From: Mycetohabitans rhizoxinica HKI 454
GTDB taxonomy: Bacteria > Pseudomonadota > Gammaproteobacteria > Burkholderiales > Burkholderiaceae
Direction: 5' to 3'
NCBI RefSeq assembly: GCF_000198775.1
Contig: NC_014722.1
Coordinates: forward strand, 2,362,080 to 2,426,079
DNA length: 64,000 bases
Part shown: positions 38,238 through 46,605 of the stretch, one piece after another
Numbering within the stretch: position 1 is the first letter of the stretch
Layout of the letters: each line of letters starts with the position of its first letter
The notes under the pieces: model-generated
Databases searched by the model: none
What the model saw: the letters and a program-made list of their open reading frames with translations, nothing else
What the model was told of the DNA's origin: nothing
Program-made: the position numbers and the translations under genes

Positions 38238-38771
38238 TTAAAGCAAAAATTTTTCAATGTTCAGCGTGAGATGGCCCTCCTTAACGATTAATCCACCTTC
38301 GGGATCCACCTTCACCTTTAAGAAACCTTGTTCGATGACCAATGTTTGGTTGTCGCAGTCCAGTCCGAGTTGGCCGTTGGCAAAAGACTTTACGCCCGGT
38401 CCAGTCGCCACTGACAACGCCCCCTTGCGATCGACGAGCCCTGAGTTGTCCTCGACGTGAAGTTTTAACTCGTCGACATTTGTTCCCTTGTTCCGTTCGC
38501 ACATGATGCCCGCGCCACACCGGACAGATAACGAGCCATTTTCCGTTGTGAGCCCATCACCGCATTGCACCGCTAATCCCTTATTGTCGGCCACCAAGCT
38601 GCCATTAGGCGGGCACTTCACTTTTAGACGTCCACTGGACTCCGCCTCTAGGCCATCGCCCGCCGATAGGGCGACGCTCGCAAAATCGATCAATTTTTCA
38701 AATTCCCTCTCGCCAGGTACTTTCCATGCGTTAAAATTCTCTACCAGCTCATCCTTTTTTGATCGTGTCAT
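38238..38771 (-). CDS. Short eCIS fibre, shaft-only
   Basis: 177-residue protein consisting almost entirely of an attachment segment (MTRSKKDELVENFNAWKVPG and EREFEKLIDFA) and adenovirus-type shaft repeats (GDGLEAESSGRLKVKCPPNG; KGLAVQCGDGLTTENGSLSV; LSVATGPGVKSFANGQLGL; EGGLIVKEGHLTLNIEKFLL). It stops at the end of the shaft with no knob. AGGAG lies before the ATG. It may be a second fibre without receptor head, an assembly partner of the long fibre, or a fibre that has lost its tip. Confidence 0.75.
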   Translation of the reverse strand: MTRSKKDELVENFNAWKVPGEREFEKLIDFASVALSAGDGLEAESSGRLKVKCPPNGSLVADNKGLAVQCGDGLTTENGSLSVRCGAGIMCERNKGTNVDELKLHVEDNSGLVDRKGALSVATGPGVKSFANGQLGLDCDNQTLVIEQGFLKVKVDPEGGLIVKEGHLTLNIEKFLL

Positions 38772-38829
38772 TTTCAGTACTCCTATTTTATATTTCGATA
38801 CATTATTCCATTAGCTCAACGTGTGCCGT

Positions 38830-41800
38830 TTATGAGAGCGGTTTTAGTAGATGTGGATAATTATCTTCCGAATCCCCGACGTAGACCACCTGCTGCTCAA
38901 GGCGAGCCTGCCGTAATTCATTTTTTCCTTCCGGACTGGTCTTCTCTTTCAGAATATCTTCTTCGATTTTTATTTTGGTTCCATGATCCGCGATTTGCAC
39001 GAACCCAATTCCAGCGCGTTCATCCGTGGGCCGATCTCCCACACCAAGCAAATTCAAGAGCCCATATGACTGATCGCCGACCGGTCGCCCCCCTGTTTGC
39101 CACTGTTGATATTTATACGCAAAATGCCTAAATTGCAGATCACCTAGCCAGTGCAATTGGATATTCAGGTGACTAGGGGCCTCTTGCCAAACTATTTGCT
39201 CGACCCACTGATTTAATTCACTTGGATTACCGTGCAGATCCACCCAGCTTCGATTTAATACTACGCTCAACGTGAATGCGAACGTGTCTTCTTTGTAGGG
39301 GACGGACCAACCGTAAAGGGCTGACGTAGCAACATCTGGCCATGCTTGTTCGCTCGAGGAGATGTTGTCTAAATCCACTGGAAGGACTTCGAAGCGACTA
39401 TTTTTTTCTGTAGTAACGTATTGATTACCTGCGCCTATCCATTGGACAGTTACGGTTCCTTGTATCGGATCGCTATCCGTCACCTGAACAACAATATCTT
39501 TATAGCTTTCAACTTCTCTCAGCTCACCGGCCGTCGCCACACTTTGCCATCTCGCTTTAGGTCGCAACGCAAATCGGTCCCCCGTCTTGAGACATATCGG
39601 AAACGACGGCTGCACCGTCAGCGTTGCGGTGCCGTCCTTAGGAACATTATTATCGATGTAGCGAAGGTCGTACACCACGCGCTTTAACCAATCCGGACTG
39701 ATTCGCCATTGCCATGCGTAGTTGGATTCCTGCAATAAGCGCACGCTACGTTGCAAACGCCGGTGCTGTTCCAAATCAATTTCGATCTGCGAAAATTTAC
39801 CGTCGTCGCCAGTTTTTACCTTGTGAATTACGATGCCAGTGATCGGCTCGAGCGTTATTCCATTATGCTTGGCTTGTAGCTCGATCAACTGCCCAACACG
39901 CAGTTGCCCGTTTTTTACATCCCCCACAGAAAGGCTTAAAAGATGCTTGCCATTCTGGTCACGCTTGTCTTCGTTGTTATTGACTTCCTTCCAATCCATG
40001 TTGACAAGCTTTGGATCGGGGGCAACCGGCAATAGCTCTTGCTGCTCGATCAAATAAAAGGGCAGCGAGTTAGGAAACGAGGCGTCGGCTTGTTGCAGCG
40101 TTTCATCGAACAGCGCCTCGCCGATACCGAGGCGCGCTGCAATCTTGCGCTGCAATGCCGAGATATTACTAATGCTGATCGCCGCGCGCTCGTACGACAG
40201 CCGCGTCACTTGCCGCAAAAATCCTTGCTGCACGTGACAAAATTCTTCCGGTTTAGGTCCTAACAACGTGCGTGACGCACGGCACTCCCCAAAATAGCCC
40301 AGCAAATAGTCAATGATCGCCAACTCTTTGTCATTGTCTTGCGACTGTTGTTCGCTCTGCTCTTTCAGCGTGGCGCGCTCGAGAAGAGCACACGCAGATT
40401 GTTCATGAGTAAGCGCATCTTGGTCGGCATTTGGCCAATCAGCGGCGCCCCAAACCGCGGCCTTGGGATCTCGGTCATCGAAGGCCAACAGACGCGGCAG
40501 CTTTTCCAACTGATCGGCGCTGTTCGCGACCTGTTGCTCGAATGGACGGAGAAACCGCAGCAGTTGTTTTGCGTTGAAATTCTGCTCGAAACGCTCGGCC
40601 CCTTGCTGCAAGCCATACACCGGTGGCAACCAGGATCCAGCGCTGCGGTAATACGCAGGATGCCGGTATTGGCCGTATGGTACCCGCCTCGTCTCATCGC
40701 GTTTAGCTTGTGCCACCTGCGTCAGTCGCGCTTTGAGGTACTTGTTGACTGCTCCGGATTTCACCGTGATAGTTTGCCCACGCTTGCGCACTATGATTGC
40801 GCTGCCAAGCGAAGCGTCCCCCAACAGGCCACTTACCGGATCGACCCACAATTGCACTTGCGCATTGTCGGCAATCTCAAGTGCCTCTTTTGATGCTTGC
40901 CCGTTTTGTTTGTCCCAACACACCCGCTTGATGCCACGCACGGTCATCATCGCAACTATCAGCGACGAATACGACACTAAACGCTTCGTAAGCTTGCCTT
41001 GATCATCCATCCCACGTGACGGCGGCAAGTCGGCAATCCAGCCATGTTTTAGATGCGGCCCGGCATAGACTGCTTCCGCCGCCTCGCCTTGCGCCAGACG
41101 CACCGCAGCTGATTGACGTATCGGCCACGGCAGTAATGCATCATTGGCCTCCCAGATCGCTAGCGCAACGACCTGAGCCGTTTGGTCAGCCGATAGGTCG
41201 TCTTCTAACTCGATGACGACCTGCGGCTCTTGCTTCGTGGGCGTTAAAAGGTAAATATCGGTGATTTCCCATTCACACAGGTTTCGGTTGCCCTCTAAAC
41301 AGATTTGCAGGAGATTCTTCGCGTCATCTTCTTTCACACCAGGATTCAGGGTCGCCCATAGCCGGTACTGCCCGGGGACCCGGTAGCTCTGCTTATTCTT
41401 TTTTTCTTCCCCTACAAACTGGAACGTATAGCGATCGGTGTCATAGACGTAAGCGTAGCTTTGCTCTGGTGACACAGTCGCAATCTGCACATCCCTGAAC
41501 AGAAAAGTCGAAGATTCGTTATCGGTGTCGGTCAGATCCAAAAGGAGACGCCGGTAATCATTGAGGGTCACTGGGCCACAAGTCAACGCGGTTTCCGGAC
41601 CGAACTCCGATGCAAAGATGCTGCTATCGTTGACAGTGCCGTGATTCAGGCACGTTGCGCTTTTTTTGGGCACCGATTCTGGCGTCAATAAATCGGCCAG
41701 CGGTAGCGTGTGCCGATAGCTCACATCCGACACCGCGAAAGTGAGCGCCTGCAGCAGCGTCACGCCGGGATCGGCGTCACCGCGCGCGCTCCAGCGTTTT

Positions 41801-41922
41801 GCCGCATAGACCGTGAGCGCATCCTGCGCGGTCGACCACAACGTATCAAAGTGAATTGGATCCTGCGCAGTATCACCTGCTGTTGAATCGGCCTCAGTGG
41901 CCGGCCTCGTGGTATCAGCCAT
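38830..41922 (-). CDS. afp12: Baseplate wedge protein (Afp12-like)
   Basis: 1030-residue baseplate component. By position (between the J-like protein and fibre) and size it is the equivalent of Afp12/Pvc12. The N-terminus contains DIHFDTLWSTAQDALTVYAA-like sequence and the GVTLLQALTFAVSDVSYRHT segment typical of contractile-system wedge proteins. The ATG at 41922 follows GAGG six bases upstream; an ATG at 41934 overlapping the previous stop (ATGA) is the alternative. No transmembrane or enzymatic motif is visible. Confidence 0.8.
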   Translation of the reverse strand: MADTTRPATEADSTAGDTAQDPIHFDTLWSTAQDALTVYAAKRWSARGDADPGVTLLQALTFAVSDVSYRHTLPLADLLTPESVPKKSATCLNHGTVNDSSIFASEFGPETALTCGPVTLNDYRRLLLDLTDTDNESSTFLFRDVQIATVSPEQSYAYVYDTDRYTFQFVGEEKKNKQSYRVPGQYRLWATLNPGVKEDDAKNLLQICLEGNRNLCEWEITDIYLLTPTKQEPQVVIELEDDLSADQTAQVVALAIWEANDALLPWPIRQSAAVRLAQGEAAEAVYAGPHLKHGWIADLPPSRGMDDQGKLTKRLVSYSSLIVAMMTVRGIKRVCWDKQNGQASKEALEIADNAQVQLWVDPVSGLLGDASLGSAIIVRKRGQTITVKSGAVNKYLKARLTQVAQAKRDETRRVPYGQYRHPAYYRSAGSWLPPVYGLQQGAERFEQNFNAKQLLRFLRPFEQQVANSADQLEKLPRLLAFDDRDPKAAVWGAADWPNADQDALTHEQSACALLERATLKEQSEQQSQDNDKELAIIDYLLGYFGECRASRTLLGPKPEEFCHVQQGFLRQVTRLSYERAAISISNISALQRKIAARLGIGEALFDETLQQADASFPNSLPFYLIEQQELLPVAPDPKLVNMDWKEVNNNEDKRDQNGKHLLSLSVGDVKNGQLRVGQLIELQAKHNGITLEPITGIVIHKVKTGDDGKFSQIEIDLEQHRRLQRSVRLLQESNYAWQWRISPDWLKRVVYDLRYIDNNVPKDGTATLTVQPSFPICLKTGDRFALRPKARWQSVATAGELREVESYKDIVVQVTDSDPIQGTVTVQWIGAGNQYVTTEKNSRFEVLPVDLDNISSSEQAWPDVATSALYGWSVPYKEDTFAFTLSVVLNRSWVDLHGNPSELNQWVEQIVWQEAPSHLNIQLHWLGDLQFRHFAYKYQQWQTGGRPVGDQSYGLLNLLGVGDRPTDERAGIGFVQIADHGTKIKIEEDILKEKTSPEGKNELRQARLEQQVVYVGDSEDNYPHLLKPLS

Positions 41923-41930
41923 CGTTAACC

Positions 41931-44900
41931 TCATTGTTTTGTTGCCGTAGCGGCATCGCGCGCCCCCGAAAGTTCACTGCTCGACGAGCCGTTATCAGAC
42001 AATGTCACAGCGTGCACGTTGAGCGTCACGAACTGTTCAGCCTGCGCCGAGTGCAATGTCACATCCTTTAGCTTCACCACTGCGCCGAGTCGATACACAC
42101 CGCACGCTCGCTCGCCGGCAACCACATCGAGTTGGCAGGTCGTTGCTTTTGGATTCGACGTCGAACACTTGGGCACCGCATAATGTTGCATATCCAATGT
42201 CGATGCAGCCTGCTCAAGTTGCTTGCCTTGCACCCGCAATCCCGTGTCGTTTTGCTGGCTCGGCAGTATCAGCCCCGTATCCAGGTCTACCAGCTCCACC
42301 TCAGCCTTTGTGTTGATCGGCTTATCGTGCAGTTCTAATGCCTGCATGGGCACCGTCACCCGGAGCGTCGCCCGTTTCTGTCCGTTACCCACCATCGTCA
42401 CGTCGCGGTAGTACGGCTGCTGGTCGTTTTGCTTGGGCCCCACCCAGGCGATCGTCAAGCCCTCATATTCGAGCGGTACACACGTGAGCACGGCCACTTG
42501 CCCAGGCAAGACGACGAAATTCGTATTATTGTCCCCATTTAGACGCACCGCTTTCACCTCTGCAACCTCAGACACCGAACGCAGCACGTCCCGCACCGCG
42601 CCGTGCGTGATCGCGCGGCCCATTACTTGCAAACTGCCATCGTCGCCCTTGCTCGCCCACGGCACAAACGCGGCCTGCAGCGCTGCTTGTACACGCGCGT
42701 GGCCGACCGTGCGACTCAGCCCCGGCTGATAGTCGGCCTCCCAGTTCACGCTGACCACCACATAGTCCGGATTCACGCATTTCAGCGTCAACCACGGCGA
42801 CGTACGCGCCTTTAACCACGCTTGCATCTGACTTAAGTGCGCCGCACTTAGACCCGGGCGCAGCCGGTCCTCGCTGTCGCTCAGTGCCAGTTCCGGCATA
42901 ATGGCGATTGTCTGCTGCAACGCGCCTTTTTCATCGTGCGTGGGCGGCAGCACCGCCAACTCCCGGATCTGCGGATACTGCTCGTGCAGTAAGGTCTGCA
43001 AATCCTGATTATTCAAGCCCCGGTCGCGGTGCCGCAGCCGGCGCGCAATGCGCGCGTCAAACTGCGCCTGCGTCTCCGCTGCTTGCCCGCCCGCTGACGG
43101 CCACGGCTGCTGAACCGACTGCAGCCCAGCCGGCGCATCCAGCGCTTGCGTCACACTGCCCGGCTTTAACGCTTGCGTAAAAAGCCCGGTTGCCCGTGTT
43201 GCTTGCGCCGCGTTCGTCACCCATCCGCTCAGCCACGGCAGCGCCGGTACCCATAGCTGCTTCCGATCGCGCGCCGGCAGCGTCTGGACGCTTGCCCTCA
43301 GCCACATTCGACCCGCCGGCAAGCTCGTTGATGTGCTGCTCGCATCGCTTGGCCAGTCCACCGACCACTGACCGCTCATGCTCAACCCATCGGTGCCGTC
43401 GGCCACCGGTAGTCGCTGCCAGCGCTCGCCCGGCGCCAAGTATTGCCACTGCAGCTCGAGCGCGCCTGGGCTGTGTAGTTGCCAGTGCAGCGTCAGCCAT
43501 TGGCCCGCCTCGATGCCTTTTATCCCCAGATACAGTTGCGCACCTGCGAACAGTGCGCGCTCGTCAGTCGGCGCATACCCAAACGGCGTAATCACTTGCT
43601 GCGTCACTTCAGTATCGACGGCGTCATAGTCAACCTGCAGCCCTGACCATTGCGGCACATACGGCGCACGCCATTGGGCCTTGGGCACCATCACTGGCAT
43701 CGGTGTACGAATGGTTTCGGTGTGGTTTTCCATCGCCGGCATCGGAACCTTACCCGACTCGCCCGGTACGTCAACGGCCACCAGCTTCGGGACTTTCTGT
43801 CCTTCGACATCCTGTAAGCAAGGGACCTGCGTCGTGATCGCGTGCTGCGTCTCGAGCACAATCGTTTGCGCCGGTGTCCGCAGGTGCGCGTCATATTCTG
43901 CGTGCAGAAACGATTGTTGCAATTCGATCCGCACCCGCCACGGCCAGGCGGCCGGATCGTCGTTGTCGGGGACAAGCGTGTGTGCCGCCACGAGTGGCAA
44001 GTTGGCAGCGTCCAGCGCAATCGTCCAAGGCTTGGGTTCTGGTGCCTCGCCTCCGCCAAATAGCGGCAATGCTTCGCCCCGCAACTGCACCTCACCTTGC
44101 TGGCATCGTGCAATCGACGCTTGCACAGTAAAGAACGCGTTGCTGGCCGGCTTGTGCGGATAACCTTCGTCCGCCGCAATCTGCTTGACCACCTGGGACC
44201 CATTTGTCACGCGCTGCGCGAGACTGCCGCTTGGGTGTGTCGCCAACTGATCCAACGTTTTACCGTTCTTTAAATCGACATGCAGGTTCGCGTCCAACTT
44301 AAGCCAGTTTGACGTACTTTGCGTCGAATCCGGCCCATACCAGTCATTCAATGACATTTGCGGCAACCCAACCCATGTCGGCTTGACGGTGATGTGCGTC
44401 AATTTCGATCCCAACCGCCACCATTCTGGGGAAATCAAATTGACTGCTCGCCCCTTGTCAGCCCGCTCGCCAAACGGCAAGCCGCCGTTCGAAAGCGCCG
44501 TGCCATCGTCCGTCGCACACTGCACGTTGACCGCGCCCTTCACTGACACGGCTAAGCACGTCACCTCTGGCACCGACTTACCTGACTCGCTCGTCAGCCG
44601 CAGCAGTGGCGTTGCCGACTGCAAACCGTCTAGATCCGACGCTGGCGTGGGCGCACCCGCCTGAGGCCCTAAACTAAAGGTCTTTTTCTTCTGTTCGTTT
44701 TCTGTGCTCTGCTGGCTCACATCGCACTGAAGCTCGACCCACCTCTGCCCAATACTAAGCTCAGCCTTGATCGCCGAGCGCGGCGCCTCTTTGAAGGTCA
44801 CCGTCCACGAGCGCTGCCCGCCCGCCACCGCCAACACGGGCGAACCCACTATCCGGCCGCTCATTACTGCTTGGTCTGCCTCCAGCTGTGTAGCTTTTTC

Positions 44901-45677
44901 CGTCTTCACCGGCGCCGCCTCAAACAACCGCACGCCCTCGCTGGGCCACACAATGCCAGCTTCCTCGTCATATACGACGCGCGCCCGACACCCCGTACGC
45001 ACCAACGGATCGCGCACGACCCACCGCATATCCGTGAGGCGTGCCGCATTCACCGTCATCGGTTGCTCGAGCGCATACTGCACCGCATTGCCCGCGCTAT
45101 CGTGCCCTGCATCAAGCCGCAACCCCGCCGGCAGCACCAATTCCCGCACCCCATCGGCCAACGTAAAGTGCACGGTTACCCGGTCCGCTTGCGCCGCCCG
45201 CGGCTTAAGCGCCAGCATCTGCCGGTAATACAGCGCGCGGTACTGCGCCGGCAGTGCATTGAGCAGCGCCCGCGGCGTCTCCAGCAATCCCATCAACGCG
45301 AGCAAAAACGCGCGCTCGGCCGGCAGGCGTTGGTCTGCCTGCTGTGGTGTCTCGTACAGTTCGGTCAGGCGCTGCCGCTCGACTGCCCACGCCTGTTCCG
45401 CCTTCTGACGCGCCTGTTCTACCTGACGCCCAAGGGTTTCGTTTTCTTCCCACTTGGGATCCCACGTGCCCGCGTCCACACCCAACAGCACTTGCGCCCA
45501 TGTGCCAATGATCTTTTCTTGCGCGTCTTTATCTTGCGCTTCTTGGAACGGCAGCCGCTGGCAATACGCGCGGAAAGCATCCAATCGCGCGCCGATTGAT
45601 CGATCGTCCAGCACGAACGATGTTGCGTCATCGTTGACACGCTGATCTGTCGCCATCGTTGCTGTCCTTGAATGCAT
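41931..45677 (-). CDS. afp11: Baseplate protein, J/gp6-like (Afp11-like)
   Basis: 1248-residue protein (start ATG at 45677; ATG at 45656 also possible). A baseplate-J segment is clear in the second half: LRHRDRGLNNQDLQTLLHEQ and YPQIRELAVLPPTHDEKGAL, then GRAITHGAVRDVLRSVSEVA; these match the wedge proteins that hold tail tube and sheath. The N-terminal half is beta-rich with unique insertions, and the C-terminus (residues about 1120-1248) adds immunoglobulin-like repeats. Four-base overlap with the next gene and a short gap from the tip gene place it in one operon. Confidence 0.88.
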   Translation of the reverse strand: MHSRTATMATDQRVNDDATSFVLDDRSIGARLDAFRAYCQRLPFQEAQDKDAQEKIIGTWAQVLLGVDAGTWDPKWEENETLGRQVEQARQKAEQAWAVERQRLTELYETPQQADQRLPAERAFLLALMGLLETPRALLNALPAQYRALYYRQMLALKPRAAQADRVTVHFTLADGVRELVLPAGLRLDAGHDSAGNAVQYALEQPMTVNAARLTDMRWVVRDPLVRTGCRARVVYDEEAGIVWPSEGVRLFEAAPVKTEKATQLEADQAVMSGRIVGSPVLAVAGGQRSWTVTFKEAPRSAIKAELSIGQRWVELQCDVSQQSTENEQKKKTFSLGPQAGAPTPASDLDGLQSATPLLRLTSESGKSVPEVTCLAVSVKGAVNVQCATDDGTALSNGGLPFGERADKGRAVNLISPEWWRLGSKLTHITVKPTWVGLPQMSLNDWYGPDSTQSTSNWLKLDANLHVDLKNGKTLDQLATHPSGSLAQRVTNGSQVVKQIAADEGYPHKPASNAFFTVQASIARCQQGEVQLRGEALPLFGGGEAPEPKPWTIALDAANLPLVAAHTLVPDNDDPAAWPWRVRIELQQSFLHAEYDAHLRTPAQTIVLETQHAITTQVPCLQDVEGQKVPKLVAVDVPGESGKVPMPAMENHTETIRTPMPVMVPKAQWRAPYVPQWSGLQVDYDAVDTEVTQQVITPFGYAPTDERALFAGAQLYLGIKGIEAGQWLTLHWQLHSPGALELQWQYLAPGERWQRLPVADGTDGLSMSGQWSVDWPSDASSTSTSLPAGRMWLRASVQTLPARDRKQLWVPALPWLSGWVTNAAQATRATGLFTQALKPGSVTQALDAPAGLQSVQQPWPSAGGQAAETQAQFDARIARRLRHRDRGLNNQDLQTLLHEQYPQIRELAVLPPTHDEKGALQQTIAIMPELALSDSEDRLRPGLSAAHLSQMQAWLKARTSPWLTLKCVNPDYVVVSVNWEADYQPGLSRTVGHARVQAALQAAFVPWASKGDDGSLQVMGRAITHGAVRDVLRSVSEVAEVKAVRLNGDNNTNFVVLPGQVAVLTCVPLEYEGLTIAWVGPKQNDQQPYYRDVTMVGNGQKRATLRVTVPMQALELHDKPINTKAEVELVDLDTGLILPSQQNDTGLRVQGKQLEQAASTLDMQHYAVPKCSTSNPKATTCQLDVVAGERACGVYRLGAVVKLKDVTLHSAQAEQFVTLNVHAVTLSDNGSSSSELSGARDAATATKQ

Positions 45678-45697
45678 CGTCCCATTTCTCCGGTGCG

Positions 45698-46129
45698 TCA
45701 ACCCGCCTTCACGTTGACCTGCGTGACTACAAACCGCCCTTTACCGGGTGTGGGCACGCCCACCGTCGGATCCGGCGTGTTCGGTGGTGCCGGCATCATC
45801 GCGGGTGCCGTCGGAATAAACATCGCTTGACATTGCCCCCCCTTAATCAGCACCGGTGCGCCACTGAACACCTGTTTACCGATTTGATCGGGCGCGGCGA
45901 TCACCATCTGAATGAGGCCCACGCCTGGCACCGTAAAGTTGCCCGACACATACGGCACGCCCGGCACGACTACCTTCGCCAAATCGCTGATCACGCACCC
46001 AGGCTTGCCCTTCACCATGAACCGCCCAGTGCCGACCAGCACCGCTTGCGCCGGCGCCATTAGCGTCCGGTTACCGAAATTGGGTTCAAACATCACCACG
46101 TCACCGGTAGCCACCATCAGCTCACCCAT
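45698..46129 (-). CDS. afp10: PAAR-like spike tip protein (Afp10-like)
   Basis: 143-residue protein with a beta-rich core of short glycine-containing strands (GDVVMFEPNFGNRTLMAPAQ; GTGRFMVKGKPGCVISDLAK; YVSGNFTVPGVGLIQMVIA) and a proline-rich C-terminal tail (TAPAMMPAPPNTPDPTVG). This is the layout of the conical tip on the spike of Afp-type systems. It starts at the ATG inside the gp25 stop (TAATG) and lies before the J-like gene. Confidence 0.85.
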   Translation of the reverse strand: MGELMVATGDVVMFEPNFGNRTLMAPAQAVLVGTGRFMVKGKPGCVISDLAKVVVPGVPYVSGNFTVPGVGLIQMVIAAPDQIGKQVFSGAPVLIKGGQCQAMFIPTAPAMMPAPPNTPDPTVGVPTPGKGRFVVTQVNVKAG

Positions 46130-46572
46130 TAAAAGCCTCCACCCGTGCCGTCCTGCAGGTCCAGCGCACCAGAGACGCGCCGCGTCTGCGCCTGCCCCGC
46201 CAACCGATACGTCACCTCGATCCCTAACCATCCCGGTTGGTGCACATCCTGTTGCATATCGATTTCCACAACTTCGGCGCGCGGCTCCTCCCGCGCCACA
46301 CTCTCAAGAATGCGGCGCCGCAAACCCGCCAGCACGCCTTCGGACAGGCTCCCAAACACCGCCGCCTGCAAGTCGCAGCCGTATGTACTACGCATGATCC
46401 GTTCGCCCGGTTGGGTTTGAAACAACACTTTTAAACTCTGCTCCACGTTATGCGCACCGGCCGACATCGTCACCCCACCCGACTCCGCATCATCAGGATC
46501 TGGCAACGTAAAAGTTGGCGGAAACGCCCAGCCCTGACCGTACACATCCGATTCGGTATCCTCAATGCTCAT
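46129..46572 (-). CDS. afp9: gp25-like baseplate protein (Afp9-like)
   Basis: 147-residue gp25/GPW family protein that joins baseplate wedge to sheath. Signatures are HNVEQSLKVLFQTQPGERIM, RSTYGCDLQAAVFG and ARE-EPRAEVVEIDMQQD; the EPR triplet is the family hallmark. ATG at 46572 follows TAGGAGT. It overlaps the tip gene by one base. Confidence 0.93.
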   Translation of the reverse strand: MSIEDTESDVYGQGWAFPPTFTLPDPDDAESGGVTMSAGAHNVEQSLKVLFQTQPGERIMRSTYGCDLQAAVFGSLSEGVLAGLRRRILESVAREEPRAEVVEIDMQQDVHQPGWLGIEVTYRLAGQAQTRRVSGALDLQDGTGGGF

Positions 46573-46605
46573 CAAAGACTCCTATTTGCCGACGTCGCGC
46601 CGGCA

